In this document: positions 35,030 through 47,156 of the stretch, one piece after another | Layout of the letters: every line of letters starts with the position of its first letter | Numbering within the stretch: position 1 is the stretch's first letter | DNA from: Zygaena filipendulae | Taxonomy: Eukaryota > Arthropoda > Insecta > Lepidoptera > Zygaenidae | NCBI GenBank assembly: GCA_907165275.2 | Contig: OU015652.1 | Coordinates: forward strand, 7,207,001 to 7,271,000 | Reading direction: 5' to 3' | Length of the DNA stretch: 64,000 nt | Made by a program: the position numbers and the translations under genes | The notes under the pieces: model-generated | Database searches by the model: none | What the model was told of the DNA's origin: nothing | Seen by the model: only the letters and a program-made list of their open reading frames with translations

Positions 35030-35300
35030 TATTGTCTCTGAAACGGCTGGACCGATTTTAACGGGACTTTCACTGGCAGATCGCTAATGTTATAAGGAGT
35101 AACTTGGCTACTTTTATTCTAGGAAAAAATAGTCCCTGCGGCAATTCCGAAACTCACGCGGTGATTCTCCGAAATGGTTGGATCAATTTTGAAGGGACTT
35201 TCACTACTCTAGCTGATGATAAGAGTAAATTAGACTATTTTGGAGTTCTTGCGGGAATTCCGAAACTCACGCGGGTGAAACCGGGGGGCACAGTACTTCA
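35030..35300 (-). repeat. Dispersed repeat with two tandem units
   Basis: Two related units of about 120 bp, each with ggttggat/ggctggac, gggactttcact and cggaattccgaaactcacgcg-like motifs, ending cgcgggtgaaaccggggggc. Confidence 0.6.
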
Positions 35301-36425
35301 CAATAATGAAGTATAAACAAGTACAAATATTAGTTTGTCCCGCCGCGCGCCGCGGGTCGGATTAAATCCTTTCGCGGGCCGTACTTTGCCCACCGGCTAC
35401 CGCTGATGCAGGATGTTTGGATGCAGATAAGCAATAACATGTTAACCCACAAAATGAAGTTATTGATACAAACCGCTATAATAAGAGTTATAGAACGTTT
35501 TTTAATTATTATTTTTACCTTCTTACATTGTTCATATACTAAGAAATTGTAAAACATAAAAAAATCTTGTCACAAAATGACGCTATAATTTTAAAACACA
35601 ATTTACTCACAATTTCTGCAATGTGGGTTGACACAGTATTGCTTATCTATGTCCGTTTATGCCAAAAAAAATAGCAGATGGCATATAACAGAAATAAATC
35701 TATACTAATATTACGTCATCAGATTTTCTTGGTTCCACATCTATATAATAAGATTAATCGTATACTTGATATATATCCATTGGTAAAATATAAGTGTAAG
35801 CTTGCAGTTTCTAATCTATTAAAGCAGAAAAGTTATGAAGAAATAGAAAAAATGTTAAAAACGATTCAATAAATATGATAAATAGACATTAATGATTAAC
35901 ACGTTATTACATGCATAAATAGATCTATAATAATAATGTTGCACCGTACTCTGGTATATTTAAACACTAATAATTATTATTGTTTCAATACGCATTGCTC
36001 ACAATATAACAGACTAGAACGGACGCACACACACACACACACACACACGCACACACACAAGTCCACCACGCGATAACACAAATTCACAATAATAAACACA
36101 TTCCCTAACATACACTTATACATCTGTTATAGTGATATAAGTATAACCATGCTTATAAACTTTTCTCCTTATTTTTTACTTTATATCTGCCTGGATTTAA
36201 GTTTGGTCCGAAGATATGGGGGCCGGAATCCTGTAACACGGGGTTTCCTAGTACGGATTCCGATTTGGATCCGTAGCTAAGCCAAAGTGAGAGCACTTTG
36301 GCTTAGCTACATGTTTCATATCGTTTGTGTCCTCAAATCTAGTTATTGCTGTAGTGTATAAGTCACTGTGATTGGAAATAGATGGTTTATTATTATTATT
36401 ATAAAGAGCAAAAGTTTGTGATGTT
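35301..36425. other. Intergenic, mostly unassigned
   Basis: Holds a half of an hAT-like GC-rich end (35335-35400, tcgcgggccgtactttgccc), a (CA)n microsatellite at 36026-36059, and a 17-bp stem hairpin at 36273-36310. A short plus frame (35678-35872) is not assigned. No gene. Confidence 0.5.
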
Positions 36426-36429
36426 GCAG

Positions 36430-36956
36430 GGTTGTACTGAACGGATTTTGAAAATTCTTTCACTTATAGGAAGCTCCAGTGATCCTGAGTGTCAAAGGGT
36501 TGTGAGTTCGTGTTTGTGAGATTGTAGGGGGTTAATCTCTGGATCTACTGAACTGATTTTAAAAATTCTTTCACTTATAAAAAGCTACAGTGATTCCGAG
36601 TGACATAGGGTGTTTCTATCCCGGAATTCCCGCGGGATCTCCGGAGATTCTGAGTTTGTGAGGTTGTAGGGGGCAATTTCTGGATCTACTGAACTGATTT
36701 AAAAAATTCTTTCACTTATAAGAAGCTACAGTGATCTTGAGTGATACCTATAGGGTAGGTACTTGGTAGCTACTTTATATCCCGGAATTTACGTGGGAAC
36801 TCCGGACTTAGTGAGGTTGTTATCTATGGATCTACTTATTATAGATAAGAAGCTAAAGTGAATCTGAGTGACATAGGGTACTTTTCATGCTTTTACTTTT
36901 CCTGCGGGAACTCCGAAATTACCGCGGGTGAAACCGCGGGGGTCAGCTAGTATAAT
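36430..36956 (-). repeat. Dispersed repeat with about four tandem units
   Basis: The unit ctactgaactgattt, aaattctttcacttataa, gaagctacagtgat recurs at about 36432, 36547, 36690 and (shortened) 36845, spaced about 115-155 bp, ending in cgcgggtgaaaccgcggggg. An internal tandem expansion of the lepidopteran dispersed repeat. Confidence 0.65.
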
Positions 36957-37489
36957 ATAAAATCAGACAGTTTTATCTTTATTTTTCCAAGTTTTGATCT
37001 CCATATTATCGATCATCCTTGGAGTGTTGCCATGATTGACCGAGATTATTCAAACTTTAAATAGCTACCTACCTAGACCGTACATTGGTATAATTAAATG
37101 CAATAAATCGCGACAGATTGCAAAAGAAGTATGGTTGCTGTGGTTGCGAATGCCAAGAAGATGGACTGCATTACAAGTTACGCCAGCTGTTACCCAGTTT
37201 TGATTTTGTTCTGTTAGATAAATTAAAAAAAAAAAAAAAACAACTATCAAAATTCAAAAAATTCATATAATGTTAAAATTCAAATGTCTGCGCAGTTAGA
37301 AAGCTTCTCTTGAGCTAAATTGAACGACGCGACGTGAGAATAATCAAGGACCCAATTCCCGGTGCGTTGCTGTGATGCATTTCGATCGACGAGTTAGATG
37401 GTTGAGCCCAGAGAGAAGGTAATCATTACTTTTTAGTTGAGCCATTAAAAATAACAAATTGCAATTGGAAATATAACCTGACCTCGGAA

Positions 37490-38035
37490 AAAAAGGACAA
37501 AAGAATCTTGGTCCATACAGTCAATTCAGAAGGTATGGACTAAAATTTCTTTTGCCTTCCCCAAAAGGACAAAAAGGGTAAAAACAAAAACAATTATTAT
37601 GCTTTACGCTCAGAAGACTGTTATTGTTCGGAGGCTTTACGTAAAAGTAAGAACTTTTCTTTTTTTTTGGTACAAAATATATGATAAAATATGTTAGAAA
37701 ACTCGAAATTTTACTCCTTACCGGGAAGGCAAATGAAGCTAAATCCATACAGCCAGTTCATACGTATATTAGTGATACGGGGAGGGCAGGAAGCTAAATC
37801 CATACAGCCAGTTCATACGTTTTTCTTTTCAGAAGTTATTCACATTGAAATATATCAGTGAGGTGCATTTCGATGCTTCCACCCAGCGAAGGCCTCATTT
37901 CACCTTATAACTGTTTCTATACTGTTCATCACTAATGGATCACTATTATGCTTTCACCATGTTTACACAATAAACGAACGATAAACTAATTTGCAAAACA
38001 AAGAAATAAAACTGACGTCTATTTTTCCGCCAAAA
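37490..38035. mobile_element. DNA-element fragments upstream of Rad23
   Basis: 37921-38034 matches 63560-63710 in inverted orientation (shared atggatcactattatg, aaactaatttgcaaaacaaa, gaaataaaactgacgtc). Motifs such as ttgccttcccc and catacagccagttcatacgt at 37490-37825 recur in elements at 48773, 57240 and 63900. No coding capacity. Confidence 0.5.
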
Positions 38036-38099
38036 GTTGGGATCTCGACGAGTGTGCAGCTGCTGTGTTGTCAACTTGCCAACTGTACGATGTAAACTC

Positions 38100-38180
38100 A
38101 AAAGTCAAAAAAAAAAAAAAAAAACATACATACAATCGAACATAGAACCTCCTCCTTTTTGGAAATCGGTTAAAAACTGG
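38100..38180. repeat. Tail of a lepidopteran dispersed repeat
   Basis: A poly-A run followed by catacatacaatcgaacata and ctcctttttggaaatcggtt, a repeat end that also occurs at 60720-60780. Confidence 0.6.
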
Positions 38181-38320
38181 TAACACAGTACCTAAATGTG
38201 ACACAGAGATTTTCGGAGGTTATGTTTACTGCCAATTTTTGTCGAGTCAGTTCTAATTTGGAAGCAAAGCATCGTAATCGTACTATTTCTTTGTAAACGG
38301 TATATTTACGAGAAAGCAAA
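38181..38320 (+). promoter_or_regulatory. Rad23 promoter and leader
   Basis: 140 bp of unique-looking sequence between a repeat tail and the start codon. It contains TCAGT at 38247-38251, the arthropod initiator consensus, 70 bp before the ATG. No TATA box was seen. The start context is agcaaaATG, with A at -3. Confidence 0.4.
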
Positions 38321-39295
38321 ATGTTGATAACGTTAAAAACACTGCAACAACAAGCCTTTGAAATAGAGATTGATCCAGAAGAGACTGTCAAAGCCTTGAA
38401 ACTAAAAATTGAAGTTGAAAAGGGTAAAGATTACGCCGCCGACAATCAAAGACTTATTTACGCGGGTAAGATTTTATTGGACGATAATAAACTATGTACA
38501 TATAATATAGACGAAAAGAAATTTATTGTTATAATGGTAACAAAACCTAAAGTAATGGAAACTCCGGCAACGTCAGCGTCGGCTCCGGAAGCAGGTGAAA
38601 GTGCGTCCACTGAGAGCGGAGATGGCAAAGACAAAAATCCTCCGCAAGAGGCTTCAAAGCCTTCCACAATTACTGAGCCGGAGCGTGCCGCTGAACCGCC
38701 AGTCGCTTCTAGTGAACCAGACTTCGAATCTACAGTTCAAAGCATAATGGATATGGGTTATAATAGACAACAAGTGGAGCAAGCATTGCGGGCATCATTT
38801 AACAATCGTGAACGAGCTGTAGAATATCTAATAACTGGTATACCTGAAGATTTACTTCAAGAACAAGAAGGTGAAGAGGGCACTGAAGAAGATCCATTAG
38901 CATTTCTACGTGATCAACCTCAGTTTCAACAAATGCGTGCTGTGATCCAGCAAAATCCTAACTTACTGAATGCTGTACTACAACAAATTGGACAAACCAA
39001 CCCTGCATTACTTCAAGTGATAAGCCAGCACCAGCAAGCTTTTGTAAGAATGCTTAATGAGCCTGTATCTGCTCCTGCAAGTGGTGCAGCAGTAGAGGAA
39101 GACAGTGCTATGGACACACAACAGCCTCAGCAACCGCCAAATGTGATTCAAGTTTCACCTCAAGACAAAGAAGCTATTGAAAGATTAAAAGCACTTGGTT
39201 TTCCTGAACACATGGTCATTCAAGCCTATTTTGCTTGTGAAAAAAATGAAAATCTTGCAGCAAATTTTTTGTTATCACAAAATTTTGATGATTAA
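38321..39295 (+). CDS. Rad23: UV excision repair / proteasome shuttle protein Rad23
   Basis: A 324-residue protein in one uninterrupted exon. The ubiquitin-like domain (1-75, [20 protein letters not shown]... to IVIMVTK) docks on the proteasome; UBA1 (about 135-178, [13 protein letters not shown]...AVEYLI) and UBA2 (about 280-322, [20 protein letters not shown]...[10 protein letters not shown]) bind ubiquitin chains. Between them lies the XPC-binding/STI1 helix bundle (about 195-248, [20 protein letters not shown]...[10 protein letters not shown]), which stabilises XPC in nucleotide-excision repair. The carboxyl end matches the family, so the gene is complete. It is shorter than the roughly 410-residue fly and human proteins because of short linkers. 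It is convergent with CrebB, and E(bx) ends 5.5 kb upstream. No frameshift or stop, so it is probably functional. Confidence 0.96.
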   Translation: MLITLKTLQQQAFEIEIDPEETVKALKLKIEVEKGKDYAADNQRLIYAGKILLDDNKLCTYNIDEKKFIVIMVTKPKVMETPATSASAPEAGESASTESGDGKDKNPPQEASKPSTITEPERAAEPPVASSEPDFESTVQSIMDMGYNRQQVEQALRASFNNRERAVEYLITGIPEDLLQEQEGEEGTEEDPLAFLRDQPQFQQMRAVIQQNPNLLNAVLQQIGQTNPALLQVISQHQQAFVRMLNEPVSAPASGAAVEEDSAMDTQQPQQPPNVIQVSPQDKEAIERLKALGFPEHMVIQAYFACEKNENLAANFLLSQNFDD

Positions 39296-39464
39296 ACTTA
39301 ATTTTTTTTTTATGCTCTTATTACCTACAGTGGAATGACTTAAATTTAACAAAATATTTAAAAGAATATACTTCTTATAAGTCTAAAGCCCAATAGATTC
39401 TGCTTGTGGATATGTTAGAAGAGTACTTTTTGCACTTGACTTTAATTTGTCATTATTTTTAACT

Positions 39465-39470
39465 AATAAA
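39465..39470 (+). promoter_or_regulatory. Possible Rad23 polyadenylation signal
   Basis: AATAAA lies 170 nt after the stop codon, in AT-rich 3' sequence. Position is plausible; no transcript evidence. Confidence 0.4.
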
Positions 39471-39830
39471 TTTATTATTGGTCATCATGTTTATTTTACT
39501 CGCATACTTTATGTGCAGATGGTTAGATGGTTAGTAGGTACTATCATTGTATAAATTTATTCACTAAAATAGTTAGTGGCCTTACCACATTGGGGCAATA
39601 TTTATCATGTTTCTGAATGCACTGCATTGTAACATTTCTGCTTCCATAAACATCACATATTTTATGACCTGTTAACTTATTAAGAGCGACATTCTGTAGG
39701 TAAATCCCAACCTAACTACAGTTCAGACAACATAATATAGTAGAATATTGCTAAAAACCATTGTGCAGTATAGAACTGCCGGAGCTCTCTACCACACATT
39801 GCAGGATATTTAAAAATCATTGGGAGGCCT

Positions 39831-39977
39831 GCCCCCTTAGCCAAGTTGACATTCTATAATCGATAACGCTTATTAATGTAAAACACGGAATCGTTACCTA
39901 TATCATGAGGTCACACAAACCTGGACTTGGACGATTTGTTCCGTCAACAAAGAGAATGTCAACATGGCTAAGGGGGC
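39831..39977. mobile_element. 147-bp MITE
   Basis: Inverted ends gcccccttagccaagttgac / gtcaacatggctaagggggc, then attct/agaat; about 26 bp of terminal repeat with two mismatches. No coding capacity. Confidence 0.75.
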
Positions 39978-40374
39978 TGGTTCTGGGTACCATAACTAAA
40001 CACCAATAAAATTATTGTTGTCATGGTTAAGCTCCATGAACTTCATTTTTAAGTAGGCACTGAACCTCCCCCTATTCAGATTATTACCTGTTACCTAAAT
40101 AATAAATTAAAAAAACCCTTCTGCTAACAAGTAAAAGCTGAGACAGAGCGGTCTTTTATAAGGAAGGTGTAGAAGCGCTGAAATATACTTGGATGAAATT
40201 TAAGGAAGAGAAGGGTTCCTTTATTCCATAAGAGACATGGCACTCTAAAAACACATCCAAACATTTTTCGTGGCGGGCACGCTGAGTGGCTGGCACGTGG
40301 ACCGCACCGCGTGGCCACCCCATGTTTAGCTTTCTGTTCAGATTATATATTACCTACCTATACTCTCCGCGGCT

Positions 40375-41000
40375 TCAGAAGGGGAGGCGGCAGAGGTGAC
40401 TGCGTCGGGGCAGAGCCCCCTGCAGTGGGCAATCCCACGCTGTCCGCCAATACGGACAGGAACTAGGGGGCGGTCTAGAGACCGCGTGGATCGTCGGGGC
40501 CAAGCTAAGTGGGCTGCGTTGGCTCGTCGTCACGAGCGATAAGCTCGCGCGGGTATCGCTTCCCCTCGGGTGGACGGGCGTGGAGGGGGCCCAGACCACG
40601 GATGTGCTCGTGGTCCGACGCGTCCGCCCGCTCGAACATCCGAGAGGTGAGCCGCTGGACGAACTTCTCGACTTTCACGACTCTCAGGTCCCTCTGAATG
40701 ACGGAATTCCGCACATAGCGCGGAGCTCCAGCAGCGGCACGCAGTGCCATGGCTTGTTGCAAATCCAAGCTCGCACGCAAGGACACACATGGCAGTGCGT
40801 ACCATGCCGGAGCGGCATAAGTGAGTCGGGGTCTAACGTAGGCTTTGTAGACCCCGACTTTTACCCTCAGAGGGAGCCGAGAGTCGAGCACGCTGCGCAG
40901 CTGACACCGCGCGACCGCGGTTCGACCCGCGTGAAGTTTGAAACTTTCTCGGGAATTCTTTGCTCCAGGATAAAGAATAAAATTCGATTTTAATTTACTA
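40375..41000 (-). pseudogene. Jockey-type LINE fragment (RT C-terminus and 3' region)
   Basis: On the minus strand a frame from about 40950 to 40505 reads VARCQLRSVLDSRLPLRVK, RPRLTYAAPAWYAL, LQQAMALRAAAGAPRYVRNS and FVQRLTSRMFERADASDHEH, the C-terminal part of a non-LTR reverse transcriptase. The catalytic domain is missing (5' truncation). GC-rich 3' sequence continues to about 40375. A related fragment is at 58205-58530. Confidence 0.8.
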
Positions 41001-42225
41001 GTTCCAGAGATTACTCCAAAATAAAAAAACTTGTCCACTCTCTTGTAGGTATACTGCCGTGCTAAGCGCAAAAGCGGATTCTCAAAAATAAACGTACCTA
41101 TAGTTAATTTTTATGCCATCGGATAGCTTAAAACTTCGCATTCAATGGACCAAATAGCAGTAGGTACCTATCTTATTTAAAACATAAAAAAATCCTAAGA
41201 AAGTTTTGATCTAACGTACAGAACTGGATTCGATAAAGATCCTGTTACAGCGAGCATAATTATTGAAAATACTAAATTTTGTATTACCGTCACCAAAGAA
41301 GAGAACACGGCATTTCCAAAGACAAAAAAGAAAATATTTTGCAATCACTTCAAAATTTATAAATTCAATTTGACAAGCAGAAAATCTATCTGTAAAGTAA
41401 AAAGAAAATTATTTTTACAAAATTTCAATTTTCTCAAAACTCCTTTTCATTGAGATTACAGCTTTTGCCCTTATGACGACAGTATATTTACCTGTGGTAA
41501 AATTAACTGCAAATATTTACAGCGCTGAAACTTGAAAGTATACAATATTTAGCGAAAAAATATTATAAGTTCGGTAGTTTTTCAGAATATGAGGAAAATA
41601 AATTTATTGAAAAATCATTATAATTACATTCACAAGGTACATAATACACGTAGCTTATACGTAGGTATACAAGGCAAGCGCCCGGTGCCACGCACATAGC
41701 GAGCGATGGATCAGCTGTTCAGCTCGAGCAAGGTAATTAGGCGGATCCACACCAGGCGATCGCCAATTCCTGCGATCCGCGATCCGGGAGCAAGAGGCAT
41801 GGATCATGGATCGTGTCGTCTGACGAACTTAACTTTTCTTGCGATTCTGCCGCGTCGCACCGACACGCTCCAACCGATCCACATTGATCCGCCTAAGTAT
41901 AGCACAGTTGAACTTCCGGTCGCTATGGAGTCACACGTGAAGCAACGACGTCGAATTGCTGTGGCAACAATCACCTACATTCTTTTTAAATATTTACGAA
42001 ATAAATCACGAAAACGAAAAAAGCATTTATGTTCCTTGTAAAGGGATATTAGAGAACGACTTTCTAAATTTTCCATAATGTGTGATCGCGCGCTCCACAC
42101 ACAAACGTCTACACCGAACGCGCCGAAAGACCGAGGCGCGTCTTGTGTGCTAGTAACAAAAACCGACAACTGACGGATCGCTCGCGGCAGGAGCGCGCGC
42201 TCCTTGCCGCGAGCAGAGAAGAACA
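41001..42225. other. Intergenic, mostly unassigned
   Basis: AT-rich to 41680, then a GC-richer block. 41740-41895 is bounded by ttaggcggatcc and gatccgcctaa, a likely small inverted-repeat element. The plus frame 41706-42041 starts before it and ends in a basic segment (RKRKKH); I do not recognise the product. Confidence 0.4.
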
Positions 42226-42269
42226 TAGGGTACTTTTTGTCTCGGAATTTCCACAGGGAACTCCGAAAT

Positions 42270-42591
42270 GGGCATGTTGACTAAATTTTATTTTTTAGTC
42301 CGTCTTGTAGATTATTAAAAAATATTGGACACGTATTTTTTTTTTTTTACGTAATCAAAAAATAACGGCGATATATTGAGTTGAAATTTCGCGTGACGTC
42401 ACTATTCCGACAGTTTGTATGGCGGTTTTAGCGGTTAGTGACGTCACGAGCCCCTTACCCTAAACTTTAATGCGCTTTATCTCTGTATATTTTAATTTAT
42501 TTGAAAAAGCAAAAAATACGTGTCTATTGTATTTTATTTTCTAACTGACGGACTAATTAAAATTTTGATTTTCAAAAGTAGTCCACATCCC
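42270..42591. mobile_element. MITE family M4, copy 2, with two CRE palindromes
   Basis: 322 bp with ends gggcatgttgacta / tagtccacatccc and inner tttagtccgtcttg / ctaactgacggactaa. It splits a dispersed repeat: the left flank reads gaactccgaaat and the right flank tattaacgcgggtgaaacc, which join into the usual family sequence. TGACGTCA occurs at 42394-42401 and 42439-42446. Confidence 0.8.
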
Positions 42592-42918
42592 TATTAACGC
42601 GGGTGAAACCACGGGGAACAGCTTGTTGAAAATAAAGATTTCTTAGTTGATTTGCCTAACCTACCTAAACTATGCTCTGAAATGTCCAAAACTCTTTTTT
42701 AAAAGACAAGAGAGACTAATTTTTTTTTAATGTTACTTACGAAGGGGGTGGGGAGTCAGAAACTAATATTATAAGGCCAGTCAAAATGGCAAAAAAATGA
42801 GCGACTTGAATAAAATTGTTTTTTAGTCTACAGTCGTCGCACCGTAAGGAAATTCTTATCAGATTCCAAACTCCTTTCTGACGTCATTCACGCGCAATAA
42901 GTTATCTACGAGGTAATC

Positions 42919-43109
42919 ATGTAACTTTTGTTACTATAATTTTTCGATTTCAATCGGAAACAACGGTTTTGTGTTTAGACGGGCGATGTTTGCAGAATAT
43001 TGATTTTGTTGGATGACAGAAATTGTAGGTGTCAAAACGTGCATAAATATTTCGACAAACCGCCTTGTTTCCGATTGAAATCGAAAAGAGATAGCAACAA
43101 AAGTTACAT
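42919..43109. mobile_element. 191-bp foldback element
   Basis: Inverted arms of about 45 bp: atgtaacttttgttac, tttcgatttcaatcggaaac at the left, and gtttccgattgaaatcgaaa, caacaaaagttacat at the right. A TGACGTCA lies 33 bp outside its left end (42879-42886). Confidence 0.75.
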
Positions 43110-43900
43110 CATTGCCGTGCTAATGGTGATTCGCGCTTTTATTGAATAATAGTAATCATTTGTAGAAAGTTTTCAGTTCATTATACAAAATTATTATTAT
43201 TGGTGATTTAAAAATTAAAATCCAATGATACATCAAACAATATTATTTTAGTTATTAATAAATAGCATTAACATAAAAAGCTACAATGATATAATTTTTT
43301 TTCATTCTAAGTATAAAGGCACTTTCCGTAATTATAATAATATTATTATTACGATGTCACGATAGTAAATGGATATCGTGGCCACATCTAAGAATTGTAA
43401 TTCATGATCAGATCAATGAATAAATCAGCGTTTAACCAATGAACAGCTAAACGCACGGCTACTCTATGATGTTGTCAAACATTTGTGATCTTATCATAAA
43501 ACAGTTACATTATCCGCCACTAGAGGCGCTGATTTATTTATTTATTCAAATAACAAGCGGTTTACAGAATCTTCCAAAGCACCAGCGAGTACCTACATAC
43601 TTTCAAAGTTTAAATATAAAGTTGTCATGGTACAATAAATTATTAATTAATATTAAGTCATTAGCGATAGCGCATTTTTTATTGCATCTGATAGCGCATT
43701 TTTTATGCGATCCGTCATGGCGGAAGGAAGGTAGGTACTAGGTAGGGTGTCAATGTCGGAACGGAAGACAATATTGGATTTCCAAATATGACACTGGCAA
43801 TTGCGAATGACTTTTTTTAATTAGAAAAAATCCATGGCAGATCCTACAATTCGAGTTCTTCCGATCTTTTTACAGGGCGTACAGCACCCTGACATTCTTA
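43110..43900. other. Intergenic, unassigned
   Basis: AT-rich, no gene; the open frame at 43466-43741 resembles no protein I know. Confidence 0.5.
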
Positions 43901-44092
43901 GGTTAGGTTTGTACTGGTGACCAAGTCGCGCGAGCCGAGCGTGCGAAGCGAGTGTGCCGCGGTAGTGACCGGCGATGCGCCAAAGGCAAGATATTATGGT
44001 GAGATCTATAATTGTGATTGACCATTTGTATTTGGCGCATCGCCGGCCGCTCTCTCGGCTTGCGCGTCTTGGCCAGAAGTACAAACCTAACC
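43901..44092. mobile_element. 192-bp foldback element
   Basis: Ends ggttaggtttgtact / agtacaaacctaacc, inner arms cggcgatgcgccaaa / tttggcgcatcgccgg. Family M7-like motifs follow at 44155-44300 (caccctacat, ggccacaacatga). Confidence 0.7.
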
Positions 44093-44300
44093 TAGAACGA
44101 TGCTCTAGGGGTTATATTTCGGTAAGTGTATTTTCGAATCTAAACTATACATTTTTTAAAGGCACCCTACATATAAAACATTTTTGCCAAAATCATCAAA
44201 CGTTGACAGGTAAACATATCAGATTACAGGTTTTAGCTGGCCATGTCATGAAATAGTCGGCCACAACATGAATTTATCAATTAATTCTTAGATGTGGCCA

Positions 44301-45569
44301 CGACAGCGACAGATACATAAAAAAAAGAAAGTTCGAATCTTCCCCACCTCCGAACAACAAAGCAGTGTAAATCCATAGATGCGAAAGTAACTCTGTTACT
44401 TTTTCGCGTATTTTTTGCCTCTACATAATTTTTATACAAATTTAAAAAAGAGAAGTTTTTGTGTTTCCAAATTTTCAAAGCCTAAGCCAAGGATATCTAT
44501 ATCATTTCCTTTATTGGTGAGTTATTTAAATAACTATCATACTATGGCTTTGCCTTCGAAGCCGGGGAAATTAATTCTTTAGTATTACAATACTGAATAA
44601 ATAAATACATAGGACAGTCTGGTTAGGCCTAAAATGTGAAAATTATAGTGATATTTAAATTAACAGGACACAATCTTGTCAAATAAAAAAACTGTCTCAG
44701 ATAAAAAAATTCTAAGAGCCTTGTCACACTATCGATTTTCTGTCGCGACGATAAGTTTCATGATAGTCTATAAGAAATCGTTACTGTGGCAAAGCTATTT
44801 AAAGTCAACCCGTAACATGTTCAGATTAAAAGCAGGGAGTTAGATGACAATAACCCTGGACTGGATGAATAAGGACCCTGATCACAATAATTATAATGCT
44901 TGGTCGTTGACACCCAACGCTACCCGGTTCCAAACTACGTAAGTAGAAGAAGAGCTGTATTATGGGTAGGTACCTCATATACAGACAACTCAAGTAATAC
45001 TTACATTCTTTAAAAAAAATTAATCATGTCATGTTGTTTACGTGTATTTGTGACTTTTGGACTAAATCGGTACTTTGTTATTTTTAGCTTTTTAGTATAG
45101 TGCATTTTTGTGTTTTTGGAATTCGGTTTTAACTTTTTTGTTAAAATTTTCCATTCATGAACTTGGCCATCGGGGCTAACATGTCTTATGTTCAGACGTA
45201 AATAAGCACAATATTAGATTGTCGGAAAACTTTTAAGTTTCGTTATAATATGAACACGCTACGGGTTTAAAATTATATAAATAGCTTATAGTCATTAAGC
45301 AATAATATTATGTATAATTATACCAACAAAAGTAAATAACGACACGATATAATTATCTGTACTTGAATGGAAACAAGATCATTAATTAAAAATATCTATA
45401 AAATAGGTGCAACCATCGATTGCAATCACTACACTAAAACTAAGAATAAACTACATACTTAATATTATTTACAAATCTTTTCTTAATAGATAAAAAGAAA
45501 TATTTTAAAATATTTTTCATTTTCTCTGAACTTTGAAATGCCAATGGCAAAGTTGGAATGGGCCGCGAA
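44301..45569. other. Intergenic, nothing recognised
   Basis: 1.3 kb of AT-rich DNA without gene, strong inverted repeat or known repeat tail. Confidence 0.5.
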
Positions 45570-45856
45570 CATAGGCGTACCCAGGTTCTGGGCCGGAGGG
45601 GGGTTCAAATTAGATTGGTTCTGCACCAGGGGGAATCAGATTTTTATAAACATCTAGTCAAATACAAACATTAATAAAGGAGGTTTTTTATTTTATACAA
45701 CAGCTATTTTGAAAGTAAGATATACCTGTATTATATTGCAAATGGCGAAAAGTTCTTTTTCTTAACTTTTATTGACAAAAGTAGATAGTAGGGACGTTAA
45801 CAAGATCCAGGGAGGGCAGCTGCCCCTCCCTACCCCCCCCTCTCGGTACGCCCATG
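45570..45856. mobile_element. hAT-like MITE, 287 bp
   Basis: Ends cataggcgtacccag and ctcggtacgcccatg are inverted copies with G/C runs just inside (ccggaggggggt, tacccccccctc). Flanks gccgcgaa (45562-45569) and gccgtgac (45857-45864) agree at 6 of 8 positions, compatible with an aged 8-bp hAT duplication. Confidence 0.7.
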
Positions 45857-46114
45857 GCCGTGACAACTTCAACTCGCTAGTATAGGCGAAGGATGGAATT
45901 ATATTAGCATGGTGATGTTACCTCTCCAAGACCTCATGAATTCCTCGTTTATATGGGAGTATTTCAACGAGCCTGTTCCCATTGCGTACATTAAAATGTG
46001 TAAAGTGGGTTAGATCCAATCACAGGGCAAATACACTAAACTCCTCTCCGTAACTCAATCATAAAGCATGATTCTTTGCGCAGGCGCACCATAGAAGAAT
46101 CTATTATAATATTT

Positions 46115-46435
46115 TTCATTACTCATACTCGGAAAGTAGGTCTGAAATTGCTTGAGGAGCGGGTTGAAAGTAATACTTTTCTGCCCTAGGGAGAATAGTT
46201 TTCAACTGACAGGTATCAAATTATATTAAAAAACTAGTTCTATTTTCGCATTTCTATTAAACCATGTTCTAACTTTCTATATAGTCACTCAATTAGGTAC
46301 CTACAATTGAATAACATAAAGGTAAATAAAATATTTTTTTTTAACTTTCCTTGTATTCGTAGTGAAAAGCACAGGAGTTAATGACTTATTTAGTCATTAA
46401 TAACGAATTAAGTTACTTTCAGCCCTAGGGTAACG
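46115..46435. repeat. Dispersed repeat shared with 15955-16545
   Basis: Begins cattactcatactcggaaag and ends ttactttcagccctagggta; in inverted orientation it matches the repeat in E(bx) intron 12 at both ends. Confidence 0.6.
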
Positions 46436-47150
46436 ATGTACAATTATTCTATACACTTAATAAAATTATTGAAAGTGTGGAGGTGCTGGACTCGCCCTGT
46501 GTGGTTAAACTTATCCACGCCGTAATATACTTTTATTTAATTAAAAAAATTCACTTAAAACAATATAATATGAAACTAACATTTTACCTCATATATATAT
46601 TTATATTATGGGTACTTATGTACAATCTATTTATTTATACACTCTTTACATCTACATATAATATAAAATAAGTAACTATAGGTACACAATGTACATACTA
46701 TTTTATTTAAATTTCATAAGGTGTCGAAGAAAAGTTTTAAACTGTACATTGCAATAAGAATATTGCACTAAAACTAAATATTAACTTTGGCTTAACCTTT
46801 ACAAACACCCAGTTTGGCGCTGACAATACCGATCTCCGACCACAGGCGGGCGGGGTATATTTAATGCAGTTTTATGCAAAGGATCAATATTATTAACACA
46901 AAAGTAGCTTGAAGTTAGTGTAAATAAAAATATAAATTTAATCTAAATTAAATTATTATATTTATTAAAATCGGTAAAACTCCGAAAGTAAGATTATTAT
47001 TTTACTCATCTTAACAGAAATCCTTTCCGACTTAGAAAATGGCACACAAGTCGAACTAGGCTGGTTAACTGACAAACTTTATCAATGTTTTCTCAAAATA
47101 AATTTGGAATGATAACTTTCGCTGACATCATGCTATATAGTAAGATATTA

Positions 47151-47156
47151 TTTATT
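47151..47156 (-). promoter_or_regulatory. Possible CrebB polyadenylation signal
   Basis: AATAAA on the minus strand, the first one after the CrebB stop codon, about 400 nt downstream. The 3' UTR between includes a GC-rich island (47440-47510). Confidence 0.4.

Noticed and set aside
35678..35872. 64-residue plus-strand frame, possibly a reverse-transcriptase end
   Set aside because: A few hydrophobic and basic positions look suggestive but no diagnostic motif is present; too weak to call.
40915..40930. tRNA B-box-like ggttcgacccgc
   Set aside because: It lies in LINE sequence with no A-box or cloverleaf; no tRNA or rRNA gene was found in the window.
41706..42041. 111-residue frame with a basic C-terminus, considered as a PIF/Harbinger transposase start
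   Set aside because: Only the short basic stretch fits; no catalytic motifs, and part of the frame lies inside a small inverted-repeat element.
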